DNA of 64,000 nt from the NCBI RefSeq assembly GCF_040183065.1, contig NC_091119.1, forward strand, positions 102,621,274 to 102,685,273. Reading direction: 5' to 3'. Within the stretch, counting starts at the first letter, position 1; each line of letters starts with the position of its first letter. A program made the translations under genes and the position numbers. A model generated the notes under the pieces. The model was not told where the DNA came from. It worked only from the letters and a program-made list of their open reading frames with translations, and did no database searches. The stretch is from Periplaneta americana (lineage: Eukaryota > Arthropoda > Insecta > Blattodea > Blattidae). Shown one piece after another: positions 36,691-47,478 of the stretch.

Positions 36691-37457
36691 GGGGAATTGG
36701 ACGTTATGGCATGCAAAGTAATGGTAAAAATAGCCTATCTTCAAGCAGTCATAAATGTAATACTATTTATCACAGCTATTTCATTTTTTAGTGATATATG
36801 TATACACATTAAACTTTAAAATGATAAAAGAATGGTTAATCTAGTGTAAATCTTACCCTTAAATTAATTTTTGAATTTAAACATGTTTTATATAAATTCA
36901 CTACATATCTGTGATTAGGTACACACTATTCACTTATCATAGCACACATTGAATTAAAATTTTGGCCACTTACTGCTAACAGATACTAAAACATACCCTA
37001 CTAAAATTGTTAAAATATCTGTAATATTATGGGCATAGGGCTTATACTAATCTCCAATTTTTTTTAAATTTATTGACAGTGATGATTACTATAAGCCCTA
37101 TGCCCATAATATTACAGATATATGAATAATTTTAGTAGGGTATGTTTTAGTATCTATTAGCAGTAAGTGGTCAAATTTTCAATTCAATATGTGTTATAAT
37201 AAGTGAATAGAGTGTACCTAATCACAGACATGTAGTGAATTTATAAAAAAAAAATTGTGCTTAATTAAAAAAATTAATTTAAGGATACAGATTTACTCTA
37301 GAGTCACCATTCTTTTTCATTTTAAAGCTTAATATGTATACACACATAGCTAACAAAAATGAAAGACCACTGATAAATAGTAGACTATTATATTTATGAC
37401 TGCTAGAAGATAGGCTATTTTTACCATTATTTTGCATGCAATAATGACCAACTCCCC
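36691..37457. mobile_element. near-palindromic foldback element with TTAA target
   Basis: Left arm (36691 to about 37048) and right arm (about 37088 to 37457) are inverted copies over about 360 bp with scattered mismatches. For example GGGAATTGGACGTTATGGCA at the left matches GGGAGTTGGTCATTATTGCA at the right, and CATGCAAARTAATGGTAAAA follows in both. Only about 40 bp separate the arms. TTAA lies at 36687-36690 and 37458-37461. No coding capacity. Confidence 0.88.
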
Positions 37458-37514
37458 TTAACCCAGGCATAATGGTGTACAATCTAGTGATTAGAAGTTG
37501 TGAACCTCCATCCC

Positions 37515-37622
37515 TTCTAGTCCTGAGGTAGAAATTTTACACAAAAATCTCTGACCTCACAGGGGATCAAACCCAAGCCAGCTAGTCTGAAGGCAGACGT
37601 GCTACCACAGAGCTAACTCAGC
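37515..37622 (-). repeat. tRNA-derived SINE
   Basis: Minus-strand head TGAGTTAGCTCTGTGGTAGC (A box) and TGGGTTTGATCCCC (B box), followed by a short body ending near 37515. Confidence 0.65.
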
Positions 37623-37629
37623 GAACAAA

Positions 37630-38660
37630 TTCTTAAATATAATAAATCATATTTGAACCTCCTTTAGGATGTTCTTGGGTAATATTTAGGTTTGCCAACC
37701 CTCCTGTATTTCCCAGGATCTCCCATATTTGCCCCTAATTTTAAACAGTCTCCCAGCTCGTGTATTATTTTTCTCTTCGAGCATTTTTCTCTCTTATTTT
37801 AGCATAATGTAAAAATTGTTACTCTAAACATTTGATTTTGCCATGATTGATGAGTTTTGTTGTGCATTACAATATGCAGTCTTTATAGAACAAAATGCTT
37901 GTCAGAAATGGGTTTAAAATCAAGTCATGTTAATGTCATAAATTTAGAAAAACCAGCTAGCTTTGTTCTAAGAATATCAAGTAGTACTGCTCATACAATT
38001 GGACAGGATGTTCGAAACAGGAGCACCACACATCTAATCAAATCAGAGCTGAAAACTGCAGTCGATTTCAATTATTACGTGAGACAAAATACACTTAAGC
38101 TTAATTTAAGCTTAGCTGCCGAAGTGTAGAATAAAGATGGCTTTTAGTAACTAATCTGAATAATTTGTCTATTTTCTATGTGAAATTTTGTCGAGTCCTT
38201 GGTGTCCTATATTTTCTTTGAAAAAAGTTGGCAACCCTAGTAATATCATATGTGTACTAAGTTTAGTTAAAATCAGTTCAGAATTTGGTTGATTACTACT
38301 AATACTTCCAAATATTTCATACAGATCTTCCTGACTAGCAGAGTTGGCTTTTGGTATGGGTGGGAAAGACAAATTTTGCCCTCTTACTTTGGGACAGTGT
38401 TCTTTTATGTATGCCTTAAAATATGACATGAATTTACCAGTTTTACATCCCTTCTGAAGAAAATTACGCTCAGCATCTTTAATGCCATTAAAAATCCATC
38501 AACTTCATCTGGTTTGAGCCCACGAAACTTGGCTCCAATGGTCAGCATGTTAACCATTAGACTATCTACCAATGATCAGTTCATGCATGTGGAAGTTATT
38601 AAGACACACACATGAAATGCAGTATTTTATGAAGTTTGTTATTTTTAAAAAGGAAAATAA
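37630..38660. other. COG4 intron sequence, no confident feature
   Basis: An open minus-strand stretch of 86 codons (38169-38429) has no recognisable domain. Nothing else is assigned. Confidence 0.3.
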
Positions 38661-38823
38661 GAAGCTCACCTCTGAAAGCTGATGATTGACAGACAGGAAA
38701 GCGTCCACCCATGGCTTGATAGCACTAACCTGCATGCCATAGTCGATAACAGCTTTAAGACTGGCGGCAACTGAGCTCAGGCCTGCAAACAGCAGTCCAA
38801 CTTCACTCCGACATGTTCGTCAG

Positions 38824-41237
38824 GGAACAGATGCATTATAGGACTCACCCTAAATATAAAAATATGCAAAGCCGCAAAAAAAGGTCAACGGAAGTAGCGT
38901 TTCGATCAATTAAATTATCAATATATATCGTTTTTATTATGTTGCCAACCAACCAATGTTATTGAAAATTAGTTTCATCAGAATTATGGCGGCAATTTCG
39001 AATGCTATAGTTAAATATCAAAAAGAAGTGTATCAAATTCTCCCTCTTGGCTTAAAATGTAAGCCTAGAAATGGAAATTATGGAATTATAAATAGAAACT
39101 TTGTAGTTGCTTTGTCCATGAATACAGATATGTTCTATGGTTTTTTATGTGATTGTGGTTTACTTAGGAGTGAAATGTTCTGCGAAACCTGTAATTCTGG
39201 GATGAGTTTGAAGAAATGTAAAAGTAAATGAGATGGACTCATATGGAGATGCCATCAAAAAATACAAGGTAAACAGTGTGGAAAAACGAAATCGATAAGA
39301 TGTGGATCGTGGTTTACACAGAGTAAATTAACAATGCAAGAAGTAATGTTGTTAACCTATGATATTGTAAATGGTTGTACGAATGCACAAATTGAAAAGG
39401 AATACTTCTTTGGAGATCACACTATTACAGACTGGAGGCAATTTATTGATGAGGTTGTAGAAGTAAACAGCGAAAAAGTTGGAGGAGATGGTAAGGTAGT
39501 AGAAATAGACGAAAGCAAATTTGGTCGTCGAAAATATAACAGAGGTCATTTCGTGGGAGGGCAGTGGGTTTTTGGAGGAGTGGAAAGGGACAGCGGGAGA
39601 TGCTTTTTAGTAGCAGTACATGATAGGAGTGAGAAAACACTAATCGAAGTGATTGAAAACTGGATCCATCCTAAAACTACAATAATATCAGACTGTTGGA
39701 AAGCGTATTCAAACCTTAGTAAGTGTGGTTACCAGCATCTAACAGTAAACCATAGAATTGAGTTCGTTAATACTGAAACAGGAGCCCATACGAACACAAT
39801 AGAAAGTACATGGAGGCGTGTTAAAGCATCACTACCAGCCTACAAAGAGTTTGTGAAGTACTTGGCCCAATATATGTTTAGGAAAAGAATAAAAAGTGAA
39901 GGACAAGACATTACAAAGAAATTCTTGGAAATTGTTGGAGAAATTGATTGGAGTAAAAAGTGAAAAAATGTGTTTCTAAAGACAATGTTGGTTTGTTGTT
40001 TGATTTAATATCATAATTGTGGGGGGGGGGAATGTAATCAAGTACTACATCATATTATTCTCAGTGTTGGATTTTTTAAAATTGTTTTTATGGTGCTGCG
40101 ATTTTAAGTTTTGATAACCTAGCATGTAAATTTACCTAAATTGTACGATAATTGATATTGTTTTGCTTTAAGTTCAGTGTTACTGTTTTTGGCGAAACTA
40201 GTGCTGAGTTAGTTCCGGTGATTTTGGAAGTGAATTTCTAAGGGTTTTTTTTTTTTTGAGATGGATTTGAAAACTTGAGGGTTTTATACGGGTATATGAA
40301 GAAAAGGAAATTGCTCGGAAATGTATTAAATTGCGTCTGGATTGATAGGTGCGTGGTCATGAAAGTGCAAACATTGTGACTTCTAGTGAAGGAAAGGAAA
40401 TTAGAGATATAAAACACACAATACTATGTAATGTGAAGAACACAAAACTTGTATTAATCCAATAATTACTGAAATATAGTGGAGCATAACAAATAATAAT
40501 GAAATAAACACACACTTTCCATAATGCAACTTAGTTTGCATGTCAGCCATTAAACTAGCCACCAATAGACCATTAATGATAACACCACTAAAAAAAAATC
40601 ATCGCACTTGAAAATCCTGAATAGTTTCGTATATTCAAGACACAACAATGGCCTAAACTAACATAACCTAACCTGTCACAGATTCGTATATGCAGGGCTT
40701 AGCGCGAGTGTACACTAGCGTGAAACTTTCGTAATATCACCAAAATTATATTGCTATGGCAGAGGATATAGCTGTAAGACAGTTACGGGGGATTCAGCGA
40801 AGTACGAAGGGAACTAACCAAGCCCTAGTTTAGCCCTGTTTATTTGTTTATTTTTTTAGTTTTGAATGGTTTGTTTTCTTTAATTTAATTTGAATGATAT
40901 ACAACATAATATATTATAAAGATGACTGATATGAACTTAATTTCATCGTTGTATTAATTCCAATGTTTTATTGTTTGAGAAAGTTCAATGTTACTGTGTT
41001 TTAAGTTTAGTTTTGGTTTGTTTCTTCAACTTTGTTTTGTATAAAATATAATTTATTGTATAACAAAGATGACTGATATGAGCTAATTACATTGTTGTTG
41101 GGTTTATTAAATTATACATATTTGTTGTATGTTTTTTGTTTTCTTAAGATGGCATACTTGATATAATAATCGAAAATATACTGTATATAATCGATACTAT
41201 GGAATACTCGGGGTGGGTCCTATAATGCATCTGTTCC
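38824..41237 (+). mobile_element. Merlin (IS1016/ISXO2-type) DNA transposon, complete ends
   Basis: Ends GGAACAGATGCATTATAGG, then ACTCACCC at 38824 and ACCCACCC inverted at 41237, form 27-bp inverted repeats with one mismatch. A perfect 8-bp duplication TTCGTCAG lies at 38816-38823 and 41238-41245, the length known for Merlin. The 2414-bp element holds one transposase frame (38956-39963) and 1.27 kb of A/T-rich non-coding 3' sequence with a ten-G tract (40021-40030) and internal direct repeats near 40919 and 41065. The nearly perfect ends suggest a young insertion. Confidence 0.93.
38956..39963 (+). pseudogene. Merlin transposase, one in-frame stop
   Basis: One frame of 335 codons with a single TGA at 39229-39231. 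It has an N-terminal zinc ribbon (CDCG at 65-68, CETC at 76-79, and a second half WRCHQKIQGKQC after the stop). An ISXO2-like DDE domain follows, with Asp185 in VEIDESKFGRRKYNRG, Asp246 in IISDCWKAY and Glu283 in NTIESTWRRVK. Spacing D-60-D-36-E matches the family. Start may be 38956 or the Met at 38986. The stop lies inside a Lys/Arg-rich stretch where CGA to TGA is a plausible change. All catalytic residues are intact. It inserted in COG4 on the opposite strand. Confidence 0.92.
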
Positions 41238-41398
41238 TTCGTCAGCACTGTAGGAATCTCATCTACCAAGCTTCTCCGTAACATGTCAGTGTACTCTGTG
41301 TATTGTTCAAGTATGTCTGCAAGACAAGTGGGTCATAATCAACAGTAATCTTACTAGAAGTTTTGATTTTATCAATATACCTGTGAGTCGAACACGAC

Positions 41399-42215
41399 TG
41401 ACTTACTAAAATTCTGTTTCACTAATGTTAGCTTCGCCAAAAAGTTTGAGACCACCTCTATGGTGTAAGGGTCAGCATGCTGACCTCTTACTCAGAGAGC
41501 CGGGTTCGATTCCTGGTTGATGTTTTCCAGGATTTTCCCTCAACTGTAAGGCAAATGCCAGGAAATTCGGCCCACAACATCCCTGAATATCACTGGCCTC
41601 ATTCATCACCAAAATCATATTCATAACAAATCAGTAATACATATACAGTCGCCATCTAGTCTACAACAATAAAACCAGTCTCAACAATAATACACAGGCC
41701 TCCGGATTTCACCCAAAAGATTAACTCGCGATATGACCAAAGATGTTAAAGTTAGTATAAATAAGAGCGAGACAAAAAAAAAGTTTGAATGGAGCCACCA
41801 TTTTCAGTTGACTATCAATGCGGTAAACAAATCACGATTGCAAAGCATGTTTTATAGTACTGTAAAGAATTTGCAGTTTGAAATGTTGGCAAACAAAGAA
41901 ACAAATGGTAGGGAGGTGACAAAAACAGAAGAAAGTATATAAATATTAGAAGAAATGAAGTACTCCAATACAATAAAATAGATATTAATTGACTTACTAA
42001 AATTCTATTTCACTAATGTTACCTTCACCAAAACGTTTGAATGGAGCCTATGCGGGAAGCAAATGACGATCGCAAAGCATGTTTTATAGTACCGTAAAGA
42101 ATTTACAGTTTGAAATGTTGGCAAACAATGAAACAAATGCTAAGGAAGTGATAAAAACAAACAAATGCTAGTGAAGTGATAAAAATAAACAAAGCTAGGG
42201 AAGTGATAAAATTAT
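41399..42215. repeat. tandem duplication of about 250 bp, first copy carrying a SINE
   Basis: TGACTTACTAAAATTCT starts at 41399 and again at 41990. Both copies continue through CACTAATGTTA, TTTGAATGGAGCC, GCAAAGCATGTTTTATAGTA and GTTTGAAATGTTGGCAAACA. The first copy is interrupted by the SINE at 41450-41777. The second lacks about 24 bp after GGAGCC. Its end runs into about 2.8 tandem copies of a 30-bp unit (42131-42212). Confidence 0.85.
41450..41777 (+). repeat. tRNA-derived SINE with target duplication
   Basis: tRNA-like head (A box TGGTGTAAGGGTCAGCATG, B box CCGGGTTCGATTCC), then a body with CAACTGTAAGGCAAATGCC and an A-rich end. An 11-bp direct repeat AAAAAGTTTGA flanks it (41439-41449, 41778-41788). 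The neighbouring duplicate shows the empty site. Confidence 0.82.
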
Positions 42216-42219
42216 AGCG

Positions 42220-42640
42220 ATAAACAGACATGACTGGTTGAAACACGTCCTTCCATACCGTTTATTGGTAAAAAGTAGTATGACACAGTAAAAGTGTAAT
42301 AGTCATTACAATATCGATATTGAGTATTGTTGAACAGGTTCACTTTTGACAATGTTATTTCCAGTTATTTTATATGTATATTTTCTAGTTAGTATTAATT
42401 TCGGAAAATTTCAAAGATATCATTCATATGTAAACTAGAAACTAAGGTACAGTTATCCAACAGGAAATGACTTTTATTTAACTTAGTACTGAAACAGTCC
42501 CAGGGAGGAATTTGTTCCAATAGATCAAGAAACAAGCTGTAAAAACAGCCCAATGATGTGGATATTTAAATAGGTTGAAATGAAACACTAAAATCTTGTG
42601 TTCTGACAGAAAGTTTAGAATATAACACCATAATACCCTT
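42220..42640. other. COG4 intron sequence, no feature
   Basis: Nothing assignable. Confidence 0.3.
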
Positions 42641-42644
42641 TACT

Positions 42645-42905
42645 TACTTACTTAAATGACTTTTAAAGAATCCAGAGGTTCATTGCCACACTGTCATTGG
42701 TCCCTGTTCTGAGCAAGATTAATCCAGTCACCAGCATCATAACCCACCTCCTTCAAATTCATTTTAATGTTATCTTCCTATCTACGTCTCGGTCTCCCCA
42801 AAGGTTTTTTTTCCCCCTCGGGTCTCCCATCTAACACACTATATGCATTTCTGGATTCACTCATATCCGCTACATCACTGCCCATCTCACGTGTTTGGAT
42901 TTAAC
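42645..42905 (-). pseudogene. LINE family B, 3' tip
   Basis: About 80% alike to 3050-3320 by eye: the minus strand carries the same C-terminal coding tail, and the same (TAAG)n-type tail at 42645-42654. It is 5'-truncated near 42905. Confidence 0.8.
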
Positions 42906-43227
42906 CCTTTCTGACCTGAATTTATGGGCGCACAACATCATAGAGACACCATGAAGAAACAAAAAAACAAAGCAAACCTCTTCCTAATAACAGCTGGCCA
43001 AGGAACTGGCAGGTGTTGCACTCTATCAGTAAAGAACAGAACTACTTTTGAGTATACCAAATGGAAATAAAAGTAGTAGTAAGTGCTGTTACTGCTAGTT
43101 TTTAAAAACTTGCATTCTAGTGACAAAACATTTCAATGTGCAATGTGTAAGTACTGCAACTAAAAGTAAGTATTTGTTTGTGCCAGTAAATACTAGGGAA
43201 TTTTCAAATATGATACAGACTAGTGTC

Positions 43228-43835
43228 ATGCAATGTTCGAATATGAGAGGAGATATCAGGATACTACAAAGTTCGCCCTACTCCATAGGCATTCCAACAA
43301 GTGAAGCATGTATACTAAAATAACCGAGTCCATTGAAAACTGGTAAGAGGCCTTATGTTCGGTTCATGTTTGTAGAACCAAAGCTGCTCCCTTTGCATTT
43401 GTTCAATCTTTCCCTTTCCGTACATATGTTCGGTGCCATTCCCTTAGTTCCTACTCTCCCTGCACTTTTATGCTTTAGCTGCATAAGGATATCAGGCACA
43501 TATCTTGCGAAATTACGCATAGTAATGAGTATAGATAATTTTTTTCTTATTAATATGATTAAACATTCACACAAATATGTATAAATAAATCAAACAAAAT
43601 ATATTTAAAAGAAGTGTACGTTAAAAATACTGACTAGTACATGCAATGTTCAAACATGAGAGAGGAAACCAAGACATTGGAAACTTCGTCTTATTCCATA
43701 TGAAAAAACTAATTGCAAGATATGTGCTCAAATCTTTAAGCGGTTAAAATAGTGTCCTGCAATGTTCGAATATGAGAGAGGCAACCAAGACATTACAAAC
43801 TTCGTCTTATTTTATATGAAAAATTAAGCGCAAGG
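43228..43835. repeat. three diverged copies of a 70-bp unit
   Basis: Units begin ATGCAATGTTCGAATATGAG (43228), ATGCAATGTTCAAACATGAG (43641) and CTGCAATGTTCGAATATGAG (43757). They continue through ACTTCGTCTTATTYYATATG. Spacing is 413 and 116 bp, so they are not simple tandem repeats. Confidence 0.7.
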
Positions 43836-43854
43836 TCTATGTTAAAATATGAAG

Positions 43855-44640
43855 GGGTGGGAGTGGAGGACAGCCAATATTTTTACAACAAAATGGAACA
43901 AACACGACAGGCCTTCTTCCGCAGAGCGAACATCAATGAACGTCGAACTTCGTCAAACTCGACCAACTTGAATCGAACACAGTGCAGGTGATACTTCCAT
44001 TCATCCATATAGTCACACAAATATTGTTACCAAGCAACTGTGATTTATTTGAATATTATGTAAAGAATGTAATTATGTATGTATTTATTAACACTACAAT
44101 TGGGTATACACCCGGTGGCAGTGATATATAATATACAATAATACCATTACAATTATACAATAATTACAGCAATACAAGAAAAAAATTAAATAAGACAAAA
44201 TAAAATAAACCTAAATTTATTTCTAACTATAAATAAATAGATGCAATAAACCTAGGAAATAGATGCAATAAACTAGCTATTTTCTTTCGGTAATTGGTAT
44301 AGTAACAACTGTCATGTATTTTAAAACATTATGTGATATACCTATATGTACGTATATTTCTGTTGAAGTTTAATCATATTTTTGTAATAAAAATTATCTC
44401 TCCTTAGAACTACATAAAATTTCACAAGATTTGTTCTAAAATCGTTACTCGGCTAAAACCATGAAGGGTTGGGAGAGGAGTGTAGGAGAGGTCAGGGAAC
44501 TTCAAGGTCATAGATCATACAAGGCGCAAGACCGAGCGAGTTAGACAGATCCACTTCTTCAAAGCAGACTTCGGTTCTTGTCATGCTCGACAAACTTGAA
44601 CTAAACATAGAGTATGAAATGCACGATACTAATACAGACC
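43855..44640. repeat. two diverged related segments
   Basis: ATGAAGGGGTGGGAGTGGAGG (43850) with CTCGACCAACTTGAATCGAA (43957) is echoed by ATGAAGGGTTGGGAGAGGAG (44461) with CTCGACAAACTTGAACTAAA (44587), in the same order. This suggests an old duplication of about 610 bp. Confidence 0.5.
44030..44210 (-). repeat. possible LINE 3' untranslated end
   Basis: The minus strand shows CCACCGGGTGTATACCCAAT followed by TAATAAATACATACATAATT, an (ATAC)-rich tail typical of a LINE 3' end. No RT sequence is attached. Confidence 0.4.
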
Positions 44641-44649
44641 ATATAGTAT

Positions 44650-45325
44650 GTTTTATAGTAATTGTAATACCTTATCCTAATTACTGCTTCAATGACAATA
44701 AGAACGCACGAAGTGTAGAGAACTAATCATAACTCGAGAAGAATATAACCGCAGTTTGTTTAGCTTCAAGGAGGAAAATTTGTAGTGGCTTACATCTTAC
44801 TTCTTGGAGGAAAGTAATTCATTAAACACGAGAAGGCACCTTAAACAACGAACAGAAGATGGAAAATTTTCTTGGATTTTTAAGTGGAATTGTAGTTGCT
44901 AAAGATATTGGTGTTCACCACACAACAACATGCAAATCCAAGTTGAGTATCATTCTCATTATTTACACTCTTCTCTGATCAAGAACTCACACTGAAAAAC
45001 TAAAATTCATTAAATTATTACTAAAAACTAATTTGACAGACATTGTTGTTTTCAGATAAGTTACCATTAGGTTGAATATTTATCAGGTATACTGTTGACC
45101 TGAAGTTGCTGTTAGGCAAAAGCGCTTGTCTTAAAAATATGTTATATAATCAATGACGTAATTCATTGTTTGTAATGTGGTAAGTGTAGACTGAACAATA
45201 TAACTGATAAATATTAAAAAATAATCAAGCTGTTAAAATTTAATAAATGAAGATTGAGATTAAATAAATCTCACATTATATACTGTTCTTCTAAAAAATC
45301 ATAGCCAATTTTAAATAATCAGTGT
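44650..45325. other. COG4 intron sequence, no feature
   Basis: Nothing assignable. Confidence 0.3.
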
Positions 45326-45888
45326 TGATTCGCTGATTCATTCATTCATAGCTTTCTGCCCAAGGGCAGGTTTTTCACTGCAAAACCAGCATTCTCAAAT
45401 CTTTATTTTCTGCCTTCCTCTTAGTCTCTGCATGTATGATCAATGGCATCTATCATCTGATATCTTCTTCTGTCCCGAACTTTTCTCCTGTTCCCTTCAG
45501 TAGGCAGTTTCTTCTCAGCCAATTTCTTTTTCTCTTTCTATCAGTTTCAGCATAATTCTTTCATCACTCACTCTTTCCAACACAGCTTCATTTCTTATTC
45601 TGTCTGTCCATTTCACATGCTTCATCCTTCTCCATATCCACATTTTAAATGCTTCTATTCACTTCTCTTCATTTCGTCATAATGTCCCTGTTTCTGTCTC
45701 GTACAATGCCCCACTTCACACAAAGCACTTCACTAGTCTCGTCCTTAGTTCTTTTTCCAGAGGTCCACAGAAGATGCTCCTTCTTATATTAAAAGCTTCC
45801 TTTGCCACTGCTGTCGTCCTTTTGACTTCCTGGCAGCAGCTCATGTCATTGCTTATAGTAGTACACCCCAAACATTTGAAGGTATCTA

Positions 45889-46812
45889 CAGAGCTATTAT
45901 TGTCATAAGTCCCAGAAAAGAGCAGCCGGCCGGCCGCGCCCTGCGTGGTTTCCGCCGAGCGCATAACCATTTCTCCGGCGCTTCTCCAATACATAACAGT
46001 ACTAACAATAAATGTTCAATAATTTGGACTCATCATGCTCACAGTCATTGCTGAAAAGGCCCCCGTTTGCCGCCACACACAACTGACATCTTCTGATAAA
46101 CGAATGAACAACACTCTGAAGTTCCACATCATTGATAGCTTGGATTTCTTCTCATATATAATCTTTTAATTATCTACAGAATGAAGACTTTTCCTATAAA
46201 CCCCACCTTTTAGTGTTCCCCATAAATAAAAGTCACAGAATGTTATATCTGGGCTTTGTGGAGGCCACAAATTATTACTGATTAGTCTCGATCGAAAATA
46301 CGCCTCAATTCCCTCATTGACAAGGCAGCTGTATGAGTAGTGGTGGAATCTTGTTGGAAATAAACTACAATCGTTCTGTGTAAGAACACTATGTTTCCTG
46401 CTTGATTTTCGATTCTTCACCGAGCCTGTTTCTTTAAATCTTTTAGCGAGTTGTCTAATTGTTTTGGCAGAAGGCACAGGTCTGTTTGGAAACTTTATTC
46501 GAAATTTTCGTCTTGTTTTCGCACACGACCTTCTGTCTTTTATGAATGTATTGTACATATACACACGTTCACACAATGAGAATTTATTGCTAGGCATTAC
46601 CTAAATACACAATAATCCTAAACTTTATACACTAACGTTGTACACTTGAAGAATTGAGAGTTTCATTACACAACTTCTAAGCACACTGAATGCCATACAG
46701 CTACTGGAGGTCGACTGCACAGGAGAAACAGTCAGCGCGCGGCAGAAACCATGCAGGGCGCGGCTGGCTGGCTGGCTGCTCTTTTCTGGGATCTATGATA
46801 ATAATAGCTCTG
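45889..46812 (-). mobile_element. mariner/Tc1-like element inserted in LINE A
   Basis: Long inverted termini of about 75 bp begin CAGAGCTATTATTGTCATA (45889) and, inverted, CAGAGCTATTATTATCATA (46812). They run through CCCAGAAAAGAGCAGCC, a GGCC/GGCT-rich patch, and CGCGCCCTGCRTGGTTTC. TA duplicates lie at 45887-45888 and 46813-46814. The element is 924 bp, short for a complete mariner, and holds the deleted transposase at 46166-46597. Confidence 0.92.
46166..46597 (-). pseudogene. mariner-like transposase, internal deletion
   Basis: The minus frame starts at Met 46597 with a helix-turn-helix region (SLCERVYMYNTFIKDRRSC, then TIRQLAKRFKETGSVKNRKS) as in DUF4817-type insect transposases. The middle, including the first catalytic Asp, is missing. 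The second-Asp motif FQQDSTTTHTAALSM is present in another frame near 46355, and the open frame then ends with WPPQSPDITFCDFYLWGTL (third acidic site). So there is one large deletion and at least one frame change. Confidence 0.82.
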
Positions 46813-46949
46813 TACTTGCTCTACTGTCTCATTTAGAATTCGCACGTTTACCTTCTTTATTTTCTTCTGATAACCATGGTCTTCGTCTTGTTTGTATTTA
46901 TTTTCATTGCATACTGCTCACAGCTTCAGTGTTGATAATAAATTGTTTT

Positions 46950-47295
46950 ACACAATTATTGAATGGGAAGCAATTTTATCCAAAAGATAATTCACACAAA
47001 TTAAAAAAAAAAGCTAGTACTTGTAAATATGAATCAGCATTAATTACTAGTACTACTAGCAGCTACTTCAATTTTTATTCACTCCACCTGATGAGTACCA
47101 AAACTGATGTCATGAAGCAGATACAGTACGTTTACATCTAGTCTATCAACATTTCAAATCTTATTTCTGATGTCAGGTATGAAAGACGGATACAGAACTG
47201 GGAATAAAACACGTAGCAGTATCACTACAGTCTCTCCAACTGCAATTTTTCCAGTATGAGGAACATAAGGTCAAAATGTTAACAACTGCAAGATG
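46950..47295. other. COG4 intron sequence, no feature
   Basis: Nothing assignable between LINE A and the next COG4 exon. Confidence 0.3.
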
Positions 47296-47305
47296 GACAA
47301 CTCAC

Positions 47306-47478
47306 CAAGAACATGAGGCGTGCTTGTTCTGAATCTAATCGCCTTGCTGCACGCTGTATGCCAGATAACCTGACGCAGCTGCTGCCTCAGAACTTCACAG
47401 ATGTCTGTCTCCAGGAGAGCACATGCATTGTTGATAACTGCACAAACCCCGTCCAGACTGGAACTTGTGCTAGCTCGA
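47306..47478 (-). pseudogene. COG4: COG4 exon with frame change
   Basis: Acceptor TTCCAG, then RASTSSSLDGVCAVINNACA and LLETDICEVLRQQLRQ, corresponding to ALSSSSIDCLCAMIN...LESDFRDVL in the human protein. The downstream conserved part LDSEQARLMFL lies in a different frame (preceded by LSGIQRAARR), ending at a GTGAGT donor. Compared with the family about 15-20 residues after LRQ are missing. GC content is visibly higher than in the flanks, as expected for former coding sequence. Confidence 0.82.

Larger units (their letters stand above)
38670..41316 (-). pseudogene. COG4: COG4 exon split by a Merlin transposon
   Basis: The exon opens after TTGCAG at 41316 with TYLNNT (compare LNNVE in the human protein), then in another frame EYTDMLRRSLVDEIPTVL and TNMSE up to 41238. 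There the Merlin element (38824-41237) interrupts it. The exon resumes at 38815 with KLDCCLQA, a further shift to LSSVAASLKAVIDYGM, then SAIKPWVDAFLSVNHQLSE and a GTGAGC donor at 38670. The 8-bp target duplication (CTGACGAA on this strand) lies within codons. Removing the element and one duplicate leaves 225 nt. Three frame changes remain, and some residues around IKPW are missing relative to the family. Confidence 0.85.
45335..46925 (-). pseudogene. LINE family A reverse-transcriptase copy, split by a mariner-like element
   Basis: Minus strand: the segment 46925-46815 carries the KINTNKTKTMV region. After the inserted element the segment 45886-45335 continues with TFKCLGCTTISNDMSCCQEV, AKEAFNIRRSIFCGPLEKEL and RRMKHVKWTDRIRNEAVLER. 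Deleting the insert and one TA restores continuity with the copy at 1812-2573. Stops and shifts are present even without the insert. The C-terminal end is truncated near 45335. Confidence 0.85.
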
